A stretch of 48,213 nt of DNA from positions 1-48,213 of the IMG/VR virus record IMGVR_UViG_3300037587_000370, one strand, 5' to 3'. This DNA comes from a virus. Positions 29,954-39,068 of this stretch are shown here, in pieces; position 1 is the stretch's first letter; every line of letters begins with the position of its first letter. The position numbers and the translations under genes are program-made. Under the pieces are notes generated by a model, which made no database searches, was not told the DNA's origin, and saw nothing but the letters and a program-made list of their open reading frames with translations.

Positions 29954-32446
29954 ATGATGCCGCAACTTGTTATACAAAATGATCAATCAGGCGCGACAGG
30001 CAGAGAATACACTTCGTTTGGCGATGGCATTAACGCAACCACTGTTTTAATGCAACAATACCCCGATGGCATAAATCCCGACAAAACAAGAATATTTGTT
30101 AACTCGAAAGAAATGCAGTTCGGCGATAATCCTAGTGATGAGCTGTTTCAGCCTCTATTTAATAACGATGTTGTTTTTGTTGTTAATGAGGTTAAAGACT
30201 TTGGTATATCGACAATTATTGCCATTGTTGCCGCTCTTGTATCTGCAGCGACAGTTTTATTATTGCCAAAAGTGCCTGGTAATGTTGGCCAACGAAAAGA
30301 CAGCCCGAACAACAACCTTCAAGGGCAAACCAATATAGCTAGGCCATATCAAGCATACCCATTAATATTTGGTAGCCCTCGCGTATACCCCGACTTGACC
30401 GGTGAGCCTGTCAGCGAGTACGTTAGCAATCAAAAAATAATCACTCAGTTAATGAACGTTGGCGTTGGTCTTTTTGATATTACTGAGGTTCGAGCTGGTG
30501 AAACGCCACTAGGAAACTTTACCGGATCGTCATCAACTGTTTTTGCGCCGGTTGCTAAAGTTGTTACCGTGCCAAACGTCACCAACTCCTTTGCCTCGAA
30601 TGAGGTTGATGGTCAAGAGCTTCTTGGTATTAACGAGGGCGCGAGCGGTACGGCGTTTAACTTGGTTGAACACACAGCCAATTCGTCAACCGTTGCAGGA
30701 TTAACAATAAAAATCGACGTTACGAAAGATACCGCATCAGACGCACTAAAAACGGCATTTGACGCCTCTATAGTTGCTTATAACATATCACTAGATTACA
30801 CCTTTGACGATGGTTTTGCACCGTCCCCTGGTGTGGGAGCTGGTGAGGTTACATCTGTTGTTTTGGATGGCGGATCGATGTTCTACACAATAACCGTGAT
30901 CAACTTTACAGGGCCAACGCTAGGCACCGGATCTTTAGATGGCCCATATATCGCAACAGAAAAGACCGGCGCAATCATTGGCCCAATTAAAGGCGCTGTT
31001 TTGTCGTCGGAATTATGGGTTGATATTATTTTCCAGCGCGGGTTATTTGGTACGGTCGATATTGATTTAACAACTCAAGAGCTTGACGGCCCTGGCGGAA
31101 CTCCAATTGGCTCGCCGGTTATCGATTCATTTTCATTTAGTGATTCAACATTAGATCAGCGATTCTTTACACATAAAAAAGTATTGCCAAGTGAATCCTT
31201 TTTTCAGTTTACAGTGCAACGTACAAATGATTCGTTACAAAATGCCAATCAGCCCGATCAAGCAAAACTAGAATCGGTTAGGTTTATAACCAAGGATACC
31301 AATCCGACATTTGGCAATAACACGCTAATTGAGATTGTGGTGCCAGCAACAATCAATGCGACATCATTACGAGAGAATCAGATTAATTTATCGTTAACCA
31401 GTAAGCTGATCACATACAACGGCACAATTGTCGTCACAACTCCGGCAGCGTCCAGAAAAATGGCTGATGCGTTATTGCACATGTATGTTGAATTTTTCGG
31501 GTTAGACGAAAACACGCTGGCACTTGATGAGCTTTATGACATCCAAGATGCGCTTGACGCGGATGACTCAAGACTCGCAACATTCGATTTTACCTTTGAC
31601 GATCTTGACGTTTCATTAGATGAGCGAATGGACGCGATCCTTAATGTGGCGCGCTGCTTTAAGTGGCTGGACGGTGACGTTTACCGATTCGCCAGGGATG
31701 ACATAAGGCCCAATGCGTCAACTGTAATAACTCGGCGCGACATTGTGACAGATGACGAGCGCGATTATTCGATGAGTTATAACCCGCAGCTGCTTGAAGC
31801 GTTTGACTCAGTTAAAGTTGAGTTCGTGGATCCTGCCACTAATAAAAAATCATACATATTCCGCAAAATTGATGGTATTGGTGATGTGGTTGCCGGTGCT
31901 GGTAAAAACCCTAAAACAATGGAGCTGGCCGGTTGTAGTGAAAGCTTTAACGCCATCAATCGCGCAGAGCTGGAAATGAGAAAGTTAATATTCCAACGTT
32001 GGACATTAAACGAAACAATGTTACCGAGCGGTATGTTATTAGATCGTGGTGATATGGTCCTATATGCCGAGCAATACGACAGCGTTTTATTTGACGGCGA
32101 AATACTGGCGATTAATGGCAACATAGCAACCACTAGCGAATCGATTGATTTTAGTGTTGGTACATTAGTGCTTCATTATATGCTTGATGATGGTACCAAG
32201 GTTGGCCCGTTTGCCATAACCGAGGTTGTTGGGCAACCGTTCCAGTTCTCAAGTGCCGACTTGGCGCAGGCGTTTGTTAGGGACTCGAGCCTTGGTTTTA
32301 GCATTCAAACAGGCTCTCGGTATATAATAGGTCAAACAGTTGATCTTGACGCAGCGCAATGGACCGTTGTTGAAAAAGAGGCAAACGGCCAAAACGTCAA
32401 TTTAACAATGGTGACATACACCGATCTAATTTATGCATTCGATTAA
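29954..32446 (+). CDS. Tail-tip central fibre protein (J-like)
   Basis: The 830-residue protein follows the NlpC/P60 gene. The first 110 residues contain a ubiquitin-like start and a hydrophobic segment (ISTIIAIVAALVSAATVLLL) reminiscent of gpI-like domains. Then comes the J-like core beginning ARPYQAYPLIFGSPRVYPDL. Residues 480-700 hold TALDELYDIQ-like and tail-hub (gp27/44-like) sequence, for example DDLDVSLDERMDAILNVARCFKW. It forms the tail tip and baseplate hub and probably triggers genome release on receptor contact. Confidence 0.85.
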   Translation: MMPQLVIQNDQSGATGREYTSFGDGINATTVLMQQYPDGINPDKTRIFVNSKEMQFGDNPSDELFQPLFNNDVVFVVNEVKDFGISTIIAIVAALVSAATVLLLPKVPGNVGQRKDSPNNNLQGQTNIARPYQAYPLIFGSPRVYPDLTGEPVSEYVSNQKIITQLMNVGVGLFDITEVRAGETPLGNFTGSSSTVFAPVAKVVTVPNVTNSFASNEVDGQELLGINEGASGTAFNLVEHTANSSTVAGLTIKIDVTKDTASDALKTAFDASIVAYNISLDYTFDDGFAPSPGVGAGEVTSVVLDGGSMFYTITVINFTGPTLGTGSLDGPYIATEKTGAIIGPIKGAVLSSELWVDIIFQRGLFGTVDIDLTTQELDGPGGTPIGSPVIDSFSFSDSTLDQRFFTHKKVLPSESFFQFTVQRTNDSLQNANQPDQAKLESVRFITKDTNPTFGNNTLIEIVVPATINATSLRENQINLSLTSKLITYNGTIVVTTPAASRKMADALLHMYVEFFGLDENTLALDELYDIQDALDADDSRLATFDFTFDDLDVSLDERMDAILNVARCFKWLDGDVYRFARDDIRPNASTVITRRDIVTDDERDYSMSYNPQLLEAFDSVKVEFVDPATNKKSYIFRKIDGIGDVVAGAGKNPKTMELAGCSESFNAINRAELEMRKLIFQRWTLNETMLPSGMLLDRGDMVLYAEQYDSVLFDGEILAINGNIATTSESIDFSVGTLVLHYMLDDGTKVGPFAITEVVGQPFQFSSADLAQAFVRDSSLGFSIQTGSRYIIGQTVDLDAAQWTVVEKEANGQNVNLTMVTYTDLIYAFD

Positions 32447-32457
32447 CAGGAATAAAC

Positions 32458-34863
32458 ATGACGACATTTAACACAGGCAACCCAGTAGGAAGCACAGACG
32501 GGCGCGATCTAAGTGACAACGCAGAAACTATTGATCAGTTAGTTAATGGCACCACTCAAACAACGACGGCAAGACTAGGCAAGGGCTTATCAACAATAAA
32601 CAACCTTGAGCAGCAATATGTGTTCACCGCCATAAATAGCGGAGTGTGGGCAGCGGGACAAACATTCACAGCAGTTAATCAATACATGGTATTTAGCGGC
32701 ACAGCTTACAAACCTAAAAATAGCACGACATTGCCTTACGTTGTTGGCGCGTCACCGGTAGGTGATGGGAATGTTGAGGTTGTCGCTAATTTATCGACGG
32801 CGCAGGGTGATTTGAGATACGATAAAAAATCGACCCTGGCAGCGGCAACCGCTGATCCTGCTGCTGTTGTTAACATGACAATAAGAGTGACGGACAGAGG
32901 TGATGAGCTTTTTGATTGGGTTAGCGGTGAAACGCCAAACACATTTGATATTGTTGCGCACGATACGTTGTCGTTACAATTAAAGTTACGAACCGAAAAT
33001 AGATCATTTAACGCCGTCGCTTTTGGTGCGAGCGCGTCACTTGCTGATAACGGCCCAGTGTTTCAGCACATACATGACAAAATAAAAGCAGCTGCGGCCA
33101 CTGCTGGATCTAATGCTGGTATAACAGAGATATTAACCCCCGCGAATGAATACGATTTTACCACTGGCTTAACATTAAGACCTTGGATAAAATTCAGGTC
33201 TCTAGGTCATGTGGTTTTTGATTTTCAGGCTGCCGCGACTACAATAACAGCACTGCGAATTCATAACGAAGGTGAAACTAACGGCGACTTCAAAAACGCC
33301 TCATCAAACGGTAAATTATTTACTGGGCAATTTGCTGTCATTGGTCCGGGTAAAAGCGTTGGCACATCTATTGGTTTTGATATTGGTAATAGCGTTGCTG
33401 GCGCGGCAACAGCTAACTACAGAGACTCCATACTTGGTGATATTGTATGTCAGGATTTCGTCAAGCCACTAAAAATAAGAGGGTTTGATACTTTTTTGAC
33501 AAGCATACAGAATGCACGATTTGAGTTAGGGGGGGCTAATGTTGTAGAGTTTCCTGATAGTGGCGGTGTAAACTCTGGCGAACGTATGCCGTTTTTTAAC
33601 AGTACGTTTGCCGGTGGTGACAACGCTATTCTTATGAATGACTTAGGTACGGAGTTAGTTTCGTTAGTCTGTAGTTATGACTTCTGTGATGACTCGGTTT
33701 TAGACGTCACAGATTTGGCCGGGTTTCAATCACTATCATTTGACGGTAATCACTTTGAAAACTCCAATGATAATTTTTTAATGAGAGGGCCATCAACAGA
33801 CAGAAAACTTGCTATAAACATAAAAAACAGCACTATTTTACCTAAAAACAATGACAATACAAAAACGTTAGTTAGAACCGATCTCACATCAGGGCCTCGC
33901 ATAGCTCTATTTACTGGCCACCTGAGCCTGTCAATTGATGGTCTTACGTTTAGCGGTTATAACAATGACTTGCATTCAGCGGTTCAAGGCTTGTTCATGT
34001 GTGACGATGACGTTATTGTTGCCAGCGCAAAAAATATTGTGTTCTCAGGAACTACTCAGAGCGTATCGAAGTCGATGATCCGTAATTTTAATTGGGATTT
34101 CAATACCTCAACAACTGCCGCGGTAATCGAAGATATCCGAGATGCTGGTTGGTATGTTTTCTCGCGCTCCAATGGTATAGACAGTAGCATAGTGGCATCA
34201 AACGGATTTGACGGGTCAGCGAAAGCGCTTAGATTAAGCAGCACTTTCGCATTAACTGAGCAGTTTACCTTTGCTAATGAACCGGCGGCGTTCGACTCAC
34301 AACAAATCGGCTCTAATGTTATTTTATTTGGTGGTACAACTGTTGGGGCATTAACAGTTCAGACGACCATTCGATTCTTCAGGGAGGGCTCGGGGTCAAG
34401 CGGCCCTGTAGCTGGCCTCACAAGGACTAGTACCACAGCCACCGCTAATATAGTGGCGCATGATTTACTAGTGGGTCAAACGATTAGGTTATTCGGAGTT
34501 GTTGAGACGGAATGGAATAACATATTCACAGTAAACGGCATTACAGATGTGAACAACGTTACTTTTAACGCACTAGCAACGTACAACGGCGCGCCAACTG
34601 GCACCATAACTTACGAGACTGTTAATTCATTAGTCCCAATAGGCGACAGTGTTACTAAAACATTTGACTATAAAGATGGTTATGACGATACAGCAGATCC
34701 ATCATTTACCGGTGGCCGTAATTATTATTCTCGTTACAAATTCCCACACCGTGAGCTTAGACCTACGGGCGCGTCACATGCTAGTTTAATTGTTAGAGTT
34801 ACCGGTATTGACGTTGGCAAAACAATAGATATAGGCGGGGCTTACTTAGAAGCTATCAACTAA
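32458..34863 (+). CDS. Tailspike / receptor-binding protein
   Basis: The 801-residue protein begins TTFNTGNPVGSTDGRDLSDN and NAETIDQLVNG, the typical adaptor of phage tailspikes and fibres. The middle (about 180-560) looks like a right-handed beta-helix (NGPVFQHIHDKI..., repeated short strands with stacked Asn and Gly) as in pectate-lyase-fold spikes. The C-terminus is a beta domain (VGKTIDIGGAYLEA). It is the likely receptor-binding, perhaps polysaccharide-degrading, protein. A terminator follows. Confidence 0.8.
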   Translation: MTTFNTGNPVGSTDGRDLSDNAETIDQLVNGTTQTTTARLGKGLSTINNLEQQYVFTAINSGVWAAGQTFTAVNQYMVFSGTAYKPKNSTTLPYVVGASPVGDGNVEVVANLSTAQGDLRYDKKSTLAAATADPAAVVNMTIRVTDRGDELFDWVSGETPNTFDIVAHDTLSLQLKLRTENRSFNAVAFGASASLADNGPVFQHIHDKIKAAAATAGSNAGITEILTPANEYDFTTGLTLRPWIKFRSLGHVVFDFQAAATTITALRIHNEGETNGDFKNASSNGKLFTGQFAVIGPGKSVGTSIGFDIGNSVAGAATANYRDSILGDIVCQDFVKPLKIRGFDTFLTSIQNARFELGGANVVEFPDSGGVNSGERMPFFNSTFAGGDNAILMNDLGTELVSLVCSYDFCDDSVLDVTDLAGFQSLSFDGNHFENSNDNFLMRGPSTDRKLAINIKNSTILPKNNDNTKTLVRTDLTSGPRIALFTGHLSLSIDGLTFSGYNNDLHSAVQGLFMCDDDVIVASAKNIVFSGTTQSVSKSMIRNFNWDFNTSTTAAVIEDIRDAGWYVFSRSNGIDSSIVASNGFDGSAKALRLSSTFALTEQFTFANEPAAFDSQQIGSNVILFGGTTVGALTVQTTIRFFREGSGSSGPVAGLTRTSTTATANIVAHDLLVGQTIRLFGVVETEWNNIFTVNGITDVNNVTFNALATYNGAPTGTITYETVNSLVPIGDSVTKTFDYKDGYDDTADPSFTGGRNYYSRYKFPHRELRPTGASHASLIVRVTGIDVGKTIDIGGAYLEAIN

Positions 34864-34869
34864 AATTAA

Positions 34870-34893
34870 AGCCCCAAGGAAGGGGCTGATTTT
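34870..34893. terminator. Terminator at the convergence of the two arms
   Basis: AGCCCC (34870-34875), AAGGAA, GGGGCT (34882-34887), then GATTTT. It ends the rightward arm. The AATTAAA stretch on the left gives a T-rich tract for the leftward holin operon. Confidence 0.8.
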
Positions 34894-34990
34894 ACAATGA
34901 ATCCTTAGAATTACCTTTAGTTTTATCGTAACTTCGCATACCAGCCACGCCGAGCAAGCCGGTTGCAACACTACCAATGGTGGATATTAT
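34892..34990 (-). pseudogene. Second holin-like C-terminus, out of frame
   Basis: Directly after the holin stop, in the -1 frame, an open stretch encodes IISTIGSVATGLLGVAGMR followed by SYDKTKGNSKDSL. It parallels the holin's own end (ITTMVGAIISASFGVNYANTK). It has no proper start codon or ribosome binding site near its beginning. It is likely the remnant of another holin allele left by recombination, or an extension reached by a -1 shift at the final Lys codon. Confidence 0.5.
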
Positions 34991-35349
34991 TTACCTTGCT
35001 TAGTATTGGCGTAGTTAACACCAAAGCTTGCGCTAATTATTGCGCCTACCATGGTGGTGATGGGTAAGAACAATTCTTTTATCTTGCCTGTTGCCGCTGC
35101 CATGCCCTCTGAGTCGCCTACGCCAAAAAACTCACATATAATAAGTAGCAGCATAGTCATTACATAAATACTATACAGCCTGAGCAGCTTTGTTGATTGC
35201 TCTCGACGCATAAGCCCATTAGGATCAAGAGTCTTAACCATTAGCGCCTTAGCTTCCGCGCTTTCCATATCTGTCTCTATCCATTCCGATGCGATATTTT
35301 CAATTGACTTGAACGCGCCGCCGCTGAACAGTGTTGACCAAAAACTCAT
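34987..35349 (-). CDS. Holin (3TM holin-like)
   Basis: This 120-residue protein has a helical N-terminus (IENIASEWIETDMESAEAKALMVKTLD) resembling the amphipathic region of 3TM_holin proteins. Transmembrane helices lie at about 59-76 (YSIYVMTMLLLIICEFF) and 95-112 (LFLPITTMVGAIISASFGV). It overlaps the DUF5675 gene by 4 bases at the end of the leftward operon. It should form the inner-membrane lesion that times lysis. Confidence 0.7.
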   Translation of the reverse strand: MSFWSTLFSGGAFKSIENIASEWIETDMESAEAKALMVKTLDPNGLMRREQSTKLLRLYSIYVMTMLLLIICEFFGVGDSEGMAAATGKIKELFLPITTMVGAIISASFGVNYANTKQGK

Positions 35350-35738
35350 GATAAACCAACCTCTAAAATAAATTCATCTGGCAAAATAGACATTAACTTT
35401 GTGAACGTTACGCGGCTGCTTGTGACGTCATAAATGCCATCGCGGTTAATATCACGGATGCCATCACCAAAAATAATACAGCCCTGAATGTCACTGGTAA
35501 AATTGCCAATGTGGCCTTGAATGTGAGTTCGATCAAACACGTTTTGCACTTCGAAGCACTCACCGTTTTTGCCAGATGTTATTTTGCGGCATTTATACAT
35601 TCCGGACGGGATGCAAGAGATGTTGCGCTTGTTATAACGCCAAGGTAATTCGAGCGACACGCATTTAAAATCTTCAATCTCAACAAAACCAATGGTTGCA
35701 CTATCAAGATAGCAGCGTTTTATTTTTAGTGTTTTCAT
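35346..35738 (-). CDS. DUF5675 protein, candidate lysis enzyme
   Basis: This 130-residue protein matches the DUF5675 pattern: CVSLELPWRYNKRNISCIP, then THIQGH76IGN and a GC87IIFGDG segment, ending in a short helix. The His and Cys in H-x-G-N...G-C recall the catalytic geometry of YkuD-type L,D-transpeptidases. It lies next to the holin, where an endolysin is expected, and no classical endolysin was found. The enzymatic role is inference; DUF5675 function is not established to my knowledge. Confidence 0.75.
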   Translation of the reverse strand: MKTLKIKRCYLDSATIGFVEIEDFKCVSLELPWRYNKRNISCIPSGMYKCRKITSGKNGECFEVQNVFDRTHIQGHIGNFTSDIQGCIIFGDGIRDINRDGIYDVTSSRVTFTKLMSILPDEFILEVGLS

Positions 35739-36121
35739 TAGTATTTCTTGCCCCCATCTTTTGAGCGGTTTTCAGCTTTGTGGTCAGCTCGCTTTTGGTT
35801 GTAAGCAAGCTTTTCAGCCATAGCTCCGCCCAAATCTAAGCCCATTGCCCCAGCTAAATCAAATATTCTAATAACAGCATCGGCCAACTCAACCTCAATC
35901 ATTTTTCTTTCTGGTAAATGATCGTCCATTAAATCTTTGCGGTCACCTTCCGTTGCCTCGGATATTTCCGAGTGAATAAGACAAAGTTTTGCTGGTACCA
36001 CATTGGGCGCGGCAACATCAACATTGCTCCACCATCCAGACCGTTTAGCTTCGCCATGGCACACGTCAACAATTGAGTTAATGCCAGTTACCATTTCTAA
36101 ACCACCGTTATCATCGCTCAT
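35738..36121 (-). CDS. MazG-like nucleotide pyrophosphohydrolase
   Basis: The 127-residue protein has the MazG-type helical signature: LIHSEISEATEGDRKD (E-x2-E) and ERKMIEVELADAVIRIFDLAG (E-x2-D), followed by KLAYNQKRADHK. ATG 36121 has AAGGA seven bases upstream; ATG 36127 is too close to it. Such enzymes hydrolyse (d)NTPs and possibly alarmones. It overlaps the DUF5675 start. Together with the HD hydrolase it suggests control of nucleotide signals. Confidence 0.8.
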   Translation of the reverse strand: MSDDNGGLEMVTGINSIVDVCHGEAKRSGWWSNVDVAAPNVVPAKLCLIHSEISEATEGDRKDLMDDHLPERKMIEVELADAVIRIFDLAGAMGLDLGGAMAEKLAYNQKRADHKAENRSKDGGKKY

Positions 36122-36239
36122 CTTCATTCCTTATAATAATTTCAAAAGCGACCTTAACAATCGCCGCGCAAAAGAATACCAAACAGGCGCTACCAATAAT
36201 TACTGGTACGGCTATCTGGTAGATAATTTCATGTTCCAT
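36111..36239 (-). CDS. 42-residue membrane protein
   Basis: ATG 36239 overlaps the end of the upstream gene and the stop at 36111 lies inside the MazG start region. One hydrophobic helix (IAVPVIIGSACLVFFCAAIV) is followed by a charged tail (RNEDER). There is no good ribosome binding site, but termination-reinitiation coupling is likely. Function unknown. Confidence 0.45.
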   Translation of the reverse strand: MEHEIIYQIAVPVIIGSACLVFFCAAIVKVAFEIIIRNEDER

Positions 36240-36420
36240 AGGGTTTTCTGCTACCTATTAAAACTGCTTCCGTCGCGTACCATCCGAAACGATCGTATTC
36301 GTCGACGGCTTTTATTTTCGCATCCATCGGCCCAGCTGCGTTTTTAATTTCTAACTTGACAGTTTCGCCGTCAGGGTTGCGTAAAATTACTTTCCAGATA
36401 GTATTAACAGTTATCATCAT
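36229..36420 (-). CDS. Hypothetical small protein
   Basis: This 63-residue protein (ITVNTIWKVILRNPDGETVKLEIKN...) is beta-rich with a C-terminal YATEAVLIG. Three ATG codons (36426, 36420, 36417) are possible starts; GGATGA is upstream, and 36420 or 36417 fit the spacing better. It overlaps both neighbours. It resembles short phage proteins of unknown function. Confidence 0.55.
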   Translation of the reverse strand: MMITVNTIWKVILRNPDGETVKLEIKNAAGPMDAKIKAVDEYDRFGWYATEAVLIGSRKPYGT

Positions 36421-36619
36421 CGTCATCCGTTGTCATAGCCTGGCAATGACTTATGCGACCATCACACCAGTTCACATTTTCTTTGTGGCTTGGTGTCTGC
36501 TGCCATCTAGATTTGGCTATTCGGTAAAAATTAGCGGCAAGGTTAAATAGGCCACGCTGTTCATGGTCGATCGCCTTGCGTTGCTGCGTTATTGCTTGTC
36601 GCTTATGCTTGTTGGTCAT
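36404..36619 (-). CDS. Hypothetical small basic protein
   Basis: The 71-residue protein starts at ATG 36619 behind AAGGAAGC. It is helical and basic (MTNKHKRQAITQQRKAIDHEQRGLFNLAANFYRIAKSRW), with an acidic Asp run (TDDDDD) near the end. The helix pair recalls short tetratricopeptide-like proteins. It is first behind a regulated promoter located in the end of the minor head gene. Confidence 0.6.
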   Translation of the reverse strand: MTNKHKRQAITQQRKAIDHEQRGLFNLAANFYRIAKSRWQQTPSHKENVNWCDGRISHCQAMTTDDDDDNC

Positions 36620-36651
36620 CGTGCTTCCTTGCTGTTCGTTAGTTGATAATA

Positions 36652-36694
36652 TAAACATAACATTGTGTTTAATGACTGTCAACGGTTACGTTTA
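36652..36694 (-). promoter_or_regulatory. Regulated promoter of the MazG-lysis operon
   Basis: On the minus strand TTGACA (36677-36682), 17 bases, TATGTT (36654-36659). Operators: TAAACATAAC (36652-36661), inverted ATTGTGTTTA (36662-36671) and GTTACGTTTA (36685-36694), the last reaching into the minor head gene stop. Confidence 0.75.
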
Positions 36695-37681
36695 GAATTT
36701 TCCGGCCTGCGCTGCTTCTTTCTGCTTTTCCATTCGGATCAATAGATCCTCTTGTAATACATCCCCTGTGGTTATATTAACCAATATTGGGCTCTGACTA
36801 CATAAGCAGTTGATTTGGTTGGCATTTTTGCTATAAAACAATTCATCCTCGTTTTGCGTATGGATCACGCCATGCCTAGCGATATGGGTGGCTCGGCTGG
36901 TTGGTGCCAAGGCTGAAAACCAAAGTGATTGCATTATCCAGTCGCTACCACTATAAACATCTTCGTTAAGCTCGCGGGTTTCTTCTCGGCTGGCTGTACG
37001 ATATGCTTGTAACACTTCGGTCCTGACGATACGGCGTGATCTGTTAAAGCTAACGTTGACGCGATCCATTACATTTTTTGTTAGCTCCTTAACGCCGGTC
37101 CCATTAGCCATGCCTCGGCCTAATGTGTCAGCAAGGTCTGATCGTGTTGAGTCGGTTAGGCCGCGCATCGATTCGAACACCCGGGACTGAACTAAAGCGA
37201 CCCGGGACTGAAAGCCACGACTAAGCAAAATATTATCCAACTGGATTGATCTAACAGCTTGCGACAGTTCCGGACCAACAACATCGACAACCGCCATATT
37301 TTTGGCGCTTTGTAGTGCGTCCGAAACGCCATCTTCGGCGGCTCTGTCAAGATTGGCATTTAACCACCATCGCTGTGTTAATTGCTGATCAACACTATCT
37401 AGCAATTCCTCATTTAATAATCGCTGAATGAATAAATTGATATCCTGGAATTTCTCAGCATCAACCAAATATTCATATCTAACGTTAGTAACAATACCAC
37501 CGGCAGCGCTATCGGGTACGATCCGCTTATCAATACCGGCGATCACGTCACGCATACCTATTTGAATGTTTCGGTAACGCCGTTTTAACTGACCATTGGC
37601 CTGTCGCAAGTTGGTAAATTGATTCGCGGGATCTTTCGCATTGCGCGGAATTATCGGGTTGATGCCTTTAATTTTCGCCAT
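36692..37681 (-). CDS. Minor head protein (MuF / SPP1 gp7-like)
   Basis: This 329-residue protein has the C-terminal Phage_Mu_F core: RIVRTEVLQAYRTASREETRE, SALAPTSRATHIARHG and the NQINCLCSQSPILV metal-site region. The N-terminal half is helical. It overlaps the portal gene by 14 bases, as usual for portal-minor head pairs. Both are on the leftward strand, far from terminase and capsid. Role: incorporated with the portal into the procapsid, possibly ejected with DNA. Confidence 0.85.
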   Translation of the reverse strand: MAKIKGINPIIPRNAKDPANQFTNLRQANGQLKRRYRNIQIGMRDVIAGIDKRIVPDSAAGGIVTNVRYEYLVDAEKFQDINLFIQRLLNEELLDSVDQQLTQRWWLNANLDRAAEDGVSDALQSAKNMAVVDVVGPELSQAVRSIQLDNILLSRGFQSRVALVQSRVFESMRGLTDSTRSDLADTLGRGMANGTGVKELTKNVMDRVNVSFNRSRRIVRTEVLQAYRTASREETRELNEDVYSGSDWIMQSLWFSALAPTSRATHIARHGVIHTQNEDELFYSKNANQINCLCSQSPILVNITTGDVLQEDLLIRMEKQKEAAQAGKF

Positions 37682-39065
37682 CGTCTAACTCCGGCAGTTC
37701 CTCTATATCTTTGTTTGGGTCTTCCTCCGCCTCAGCTTCGTGACCTGACACCTCTCTGATTTCTACATCTGAGAATATTAAACCGCCGCCTGCTTCCCTG
37801 GACTTTTTATTGATGTCAGCCATTTTATTACCCGCATCCAGTTTTTCGCCTGGTGAATCTTCGCTTAGATCGTCCCATTCGATTTTTATTTCGTTGGTTG
37901 GCTTGGCAACAACACCAACATCAATCAAATATTCGAGCGTTTTAACGATAATCTCAGGGTTAATAAAGTTTTCGCGGCGTGACGTTGCGGTGTCGTTAAA
38001 AGACGCTGCATTTGACGCTGAAGCTTGCTCGTTCATCTGTAAGCCGAACAGTTCTGATACCGGAGTTTCGATTGATGCAGCAAAGGCGGTTGTCTCGATG
38101 GTGAACGGTTTAGTTGGGTCGGCCAATGTTGTTTGCAGGGTGCTAATGTCCATACCGTAAACGGTAAGATTGTTCTTTACGCCCTTGTCAAAATCATCAA
38201 CGTTTTGGCTGTATGCAGCAAACTGAGGAGACTTAGTATCAGAGATGACTGATGCCACCTGATCGTTGTTGATGCTGGTAATAAATCGCTGCTGGGCGTT
38301 TTTCTTCATCGTTATGGCAGCACTAGCACCAATCGACTCAAGATTGATTAGGTTATTAAATCCCGCCTCGAGAGCTGGTATACCAAAAATAGAGCCGTCG
38401 TCAGCTCCCTCGGCGTATGCGATAACACGGCTTGGGTGTAACACCAGTTGCGTCTGTGTTATTGGGTTGCGATCACCCATAACACCTTCGCGCAAATTGT
38501 AGTGTGTCGGGTTGCCATATTCTTCACTGTTAATGTCAGCATTGGTGGAAACATCAGTTACATCAACTTCGGACTCGAACTTAGGGACCAGTTTTATTAG
38601 CGCATCAATGCCGGTAACTTTGGTTATTGGTTGGTCCGCTTTATTTTCGCCAAGCTCTTTAATGATTGGCAATATCGCAGAATACCGGCCAACACGCTGG
38701 CGCCAATCCGCACCCTTTAGCCTGGTAAATAGCTTGTGCTTATTGATTAAAATCTCAACGTCTTTTTCGAATTGGGTCAAATCGCGCTTGCCATCGCTTT
38801 CGCCATCAGTGATCGTCGGGTGAGACTGCCAGCACTTGTTGACTATTCGATGTATTCCAGCTTTGCCGATTGGTGACTTTGTGGCCATTCGCCATAATTG
38901 GCTAAATCCAACGACATCAGGATAACCGGCTTGTGCAGCTACATTGTAAGTGGTGTTCATTGATGCGGATCGAGGAAAGCCGAAACCTGAGAAGTTACCG
39001 CCCGGTCCGGTTCTAACCGAATTGGCGGCAATAGCGCGATATATTTTTGATTTGTTGCGAGACAT
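37668..39065 (-). CDS. Portal protein (DUF1073)
   Basis: This 465-residue protein resembles DUF1073 portals: SPIGKAGIHRIVNKCW at the start, VLHPSRVIAYAEGADD, then the E-rich ESIGASAAITMKKNAQQR helices and FGLQMNEQASASNAASFNDTATSRREN, ending in an acidic linker (EELPELDDGEN). It lies upstream of the minor head gene in the leftward operon with its own TATAAT promoter. It forms the dodecameric DNA gate of the head. Confidence 0.88.
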   Translation of the reverse strand: MSRNKSKIYRAIAANSVRTGPGGNFSGFGFPRSASMNTTYNVAAQAGYPDVVGFSQLWRMATKSPIGKAGIHRIVNKCWQSHPTITDGESDGKRDLTQFEKDVEILINKHKLFTRLKGADWRQRVGRYSAILPIIKELGENKADQPITKVTGIDALIKLVPKFESEVDVTDVSTNADINSEEYGNPTHYNLREGVMGDRNPITQTQLVLHPSRVIAYAEGADDGSIFGIPALEAGFNNLINLESIGASAAITMKKNAQQRFITSINNDQVASVISDTKSPQFAAYSQNVDDFDKGVKNNLTVYGMDISTLQTTLADPTKPFTIETTAFAASIETPVSELFGLQMNEQASASNAASFNDTATSRRENFINPEIIVKTLEYLIDVGVVAKPTNEIKIEWDDLSEDSPGEKLDAGNKMADINKKSREAGGGLIFSDVEIREVSGHEAEAEEDPNKDIEELPELDDGEN

Positions 39066-39068
39066 GTG

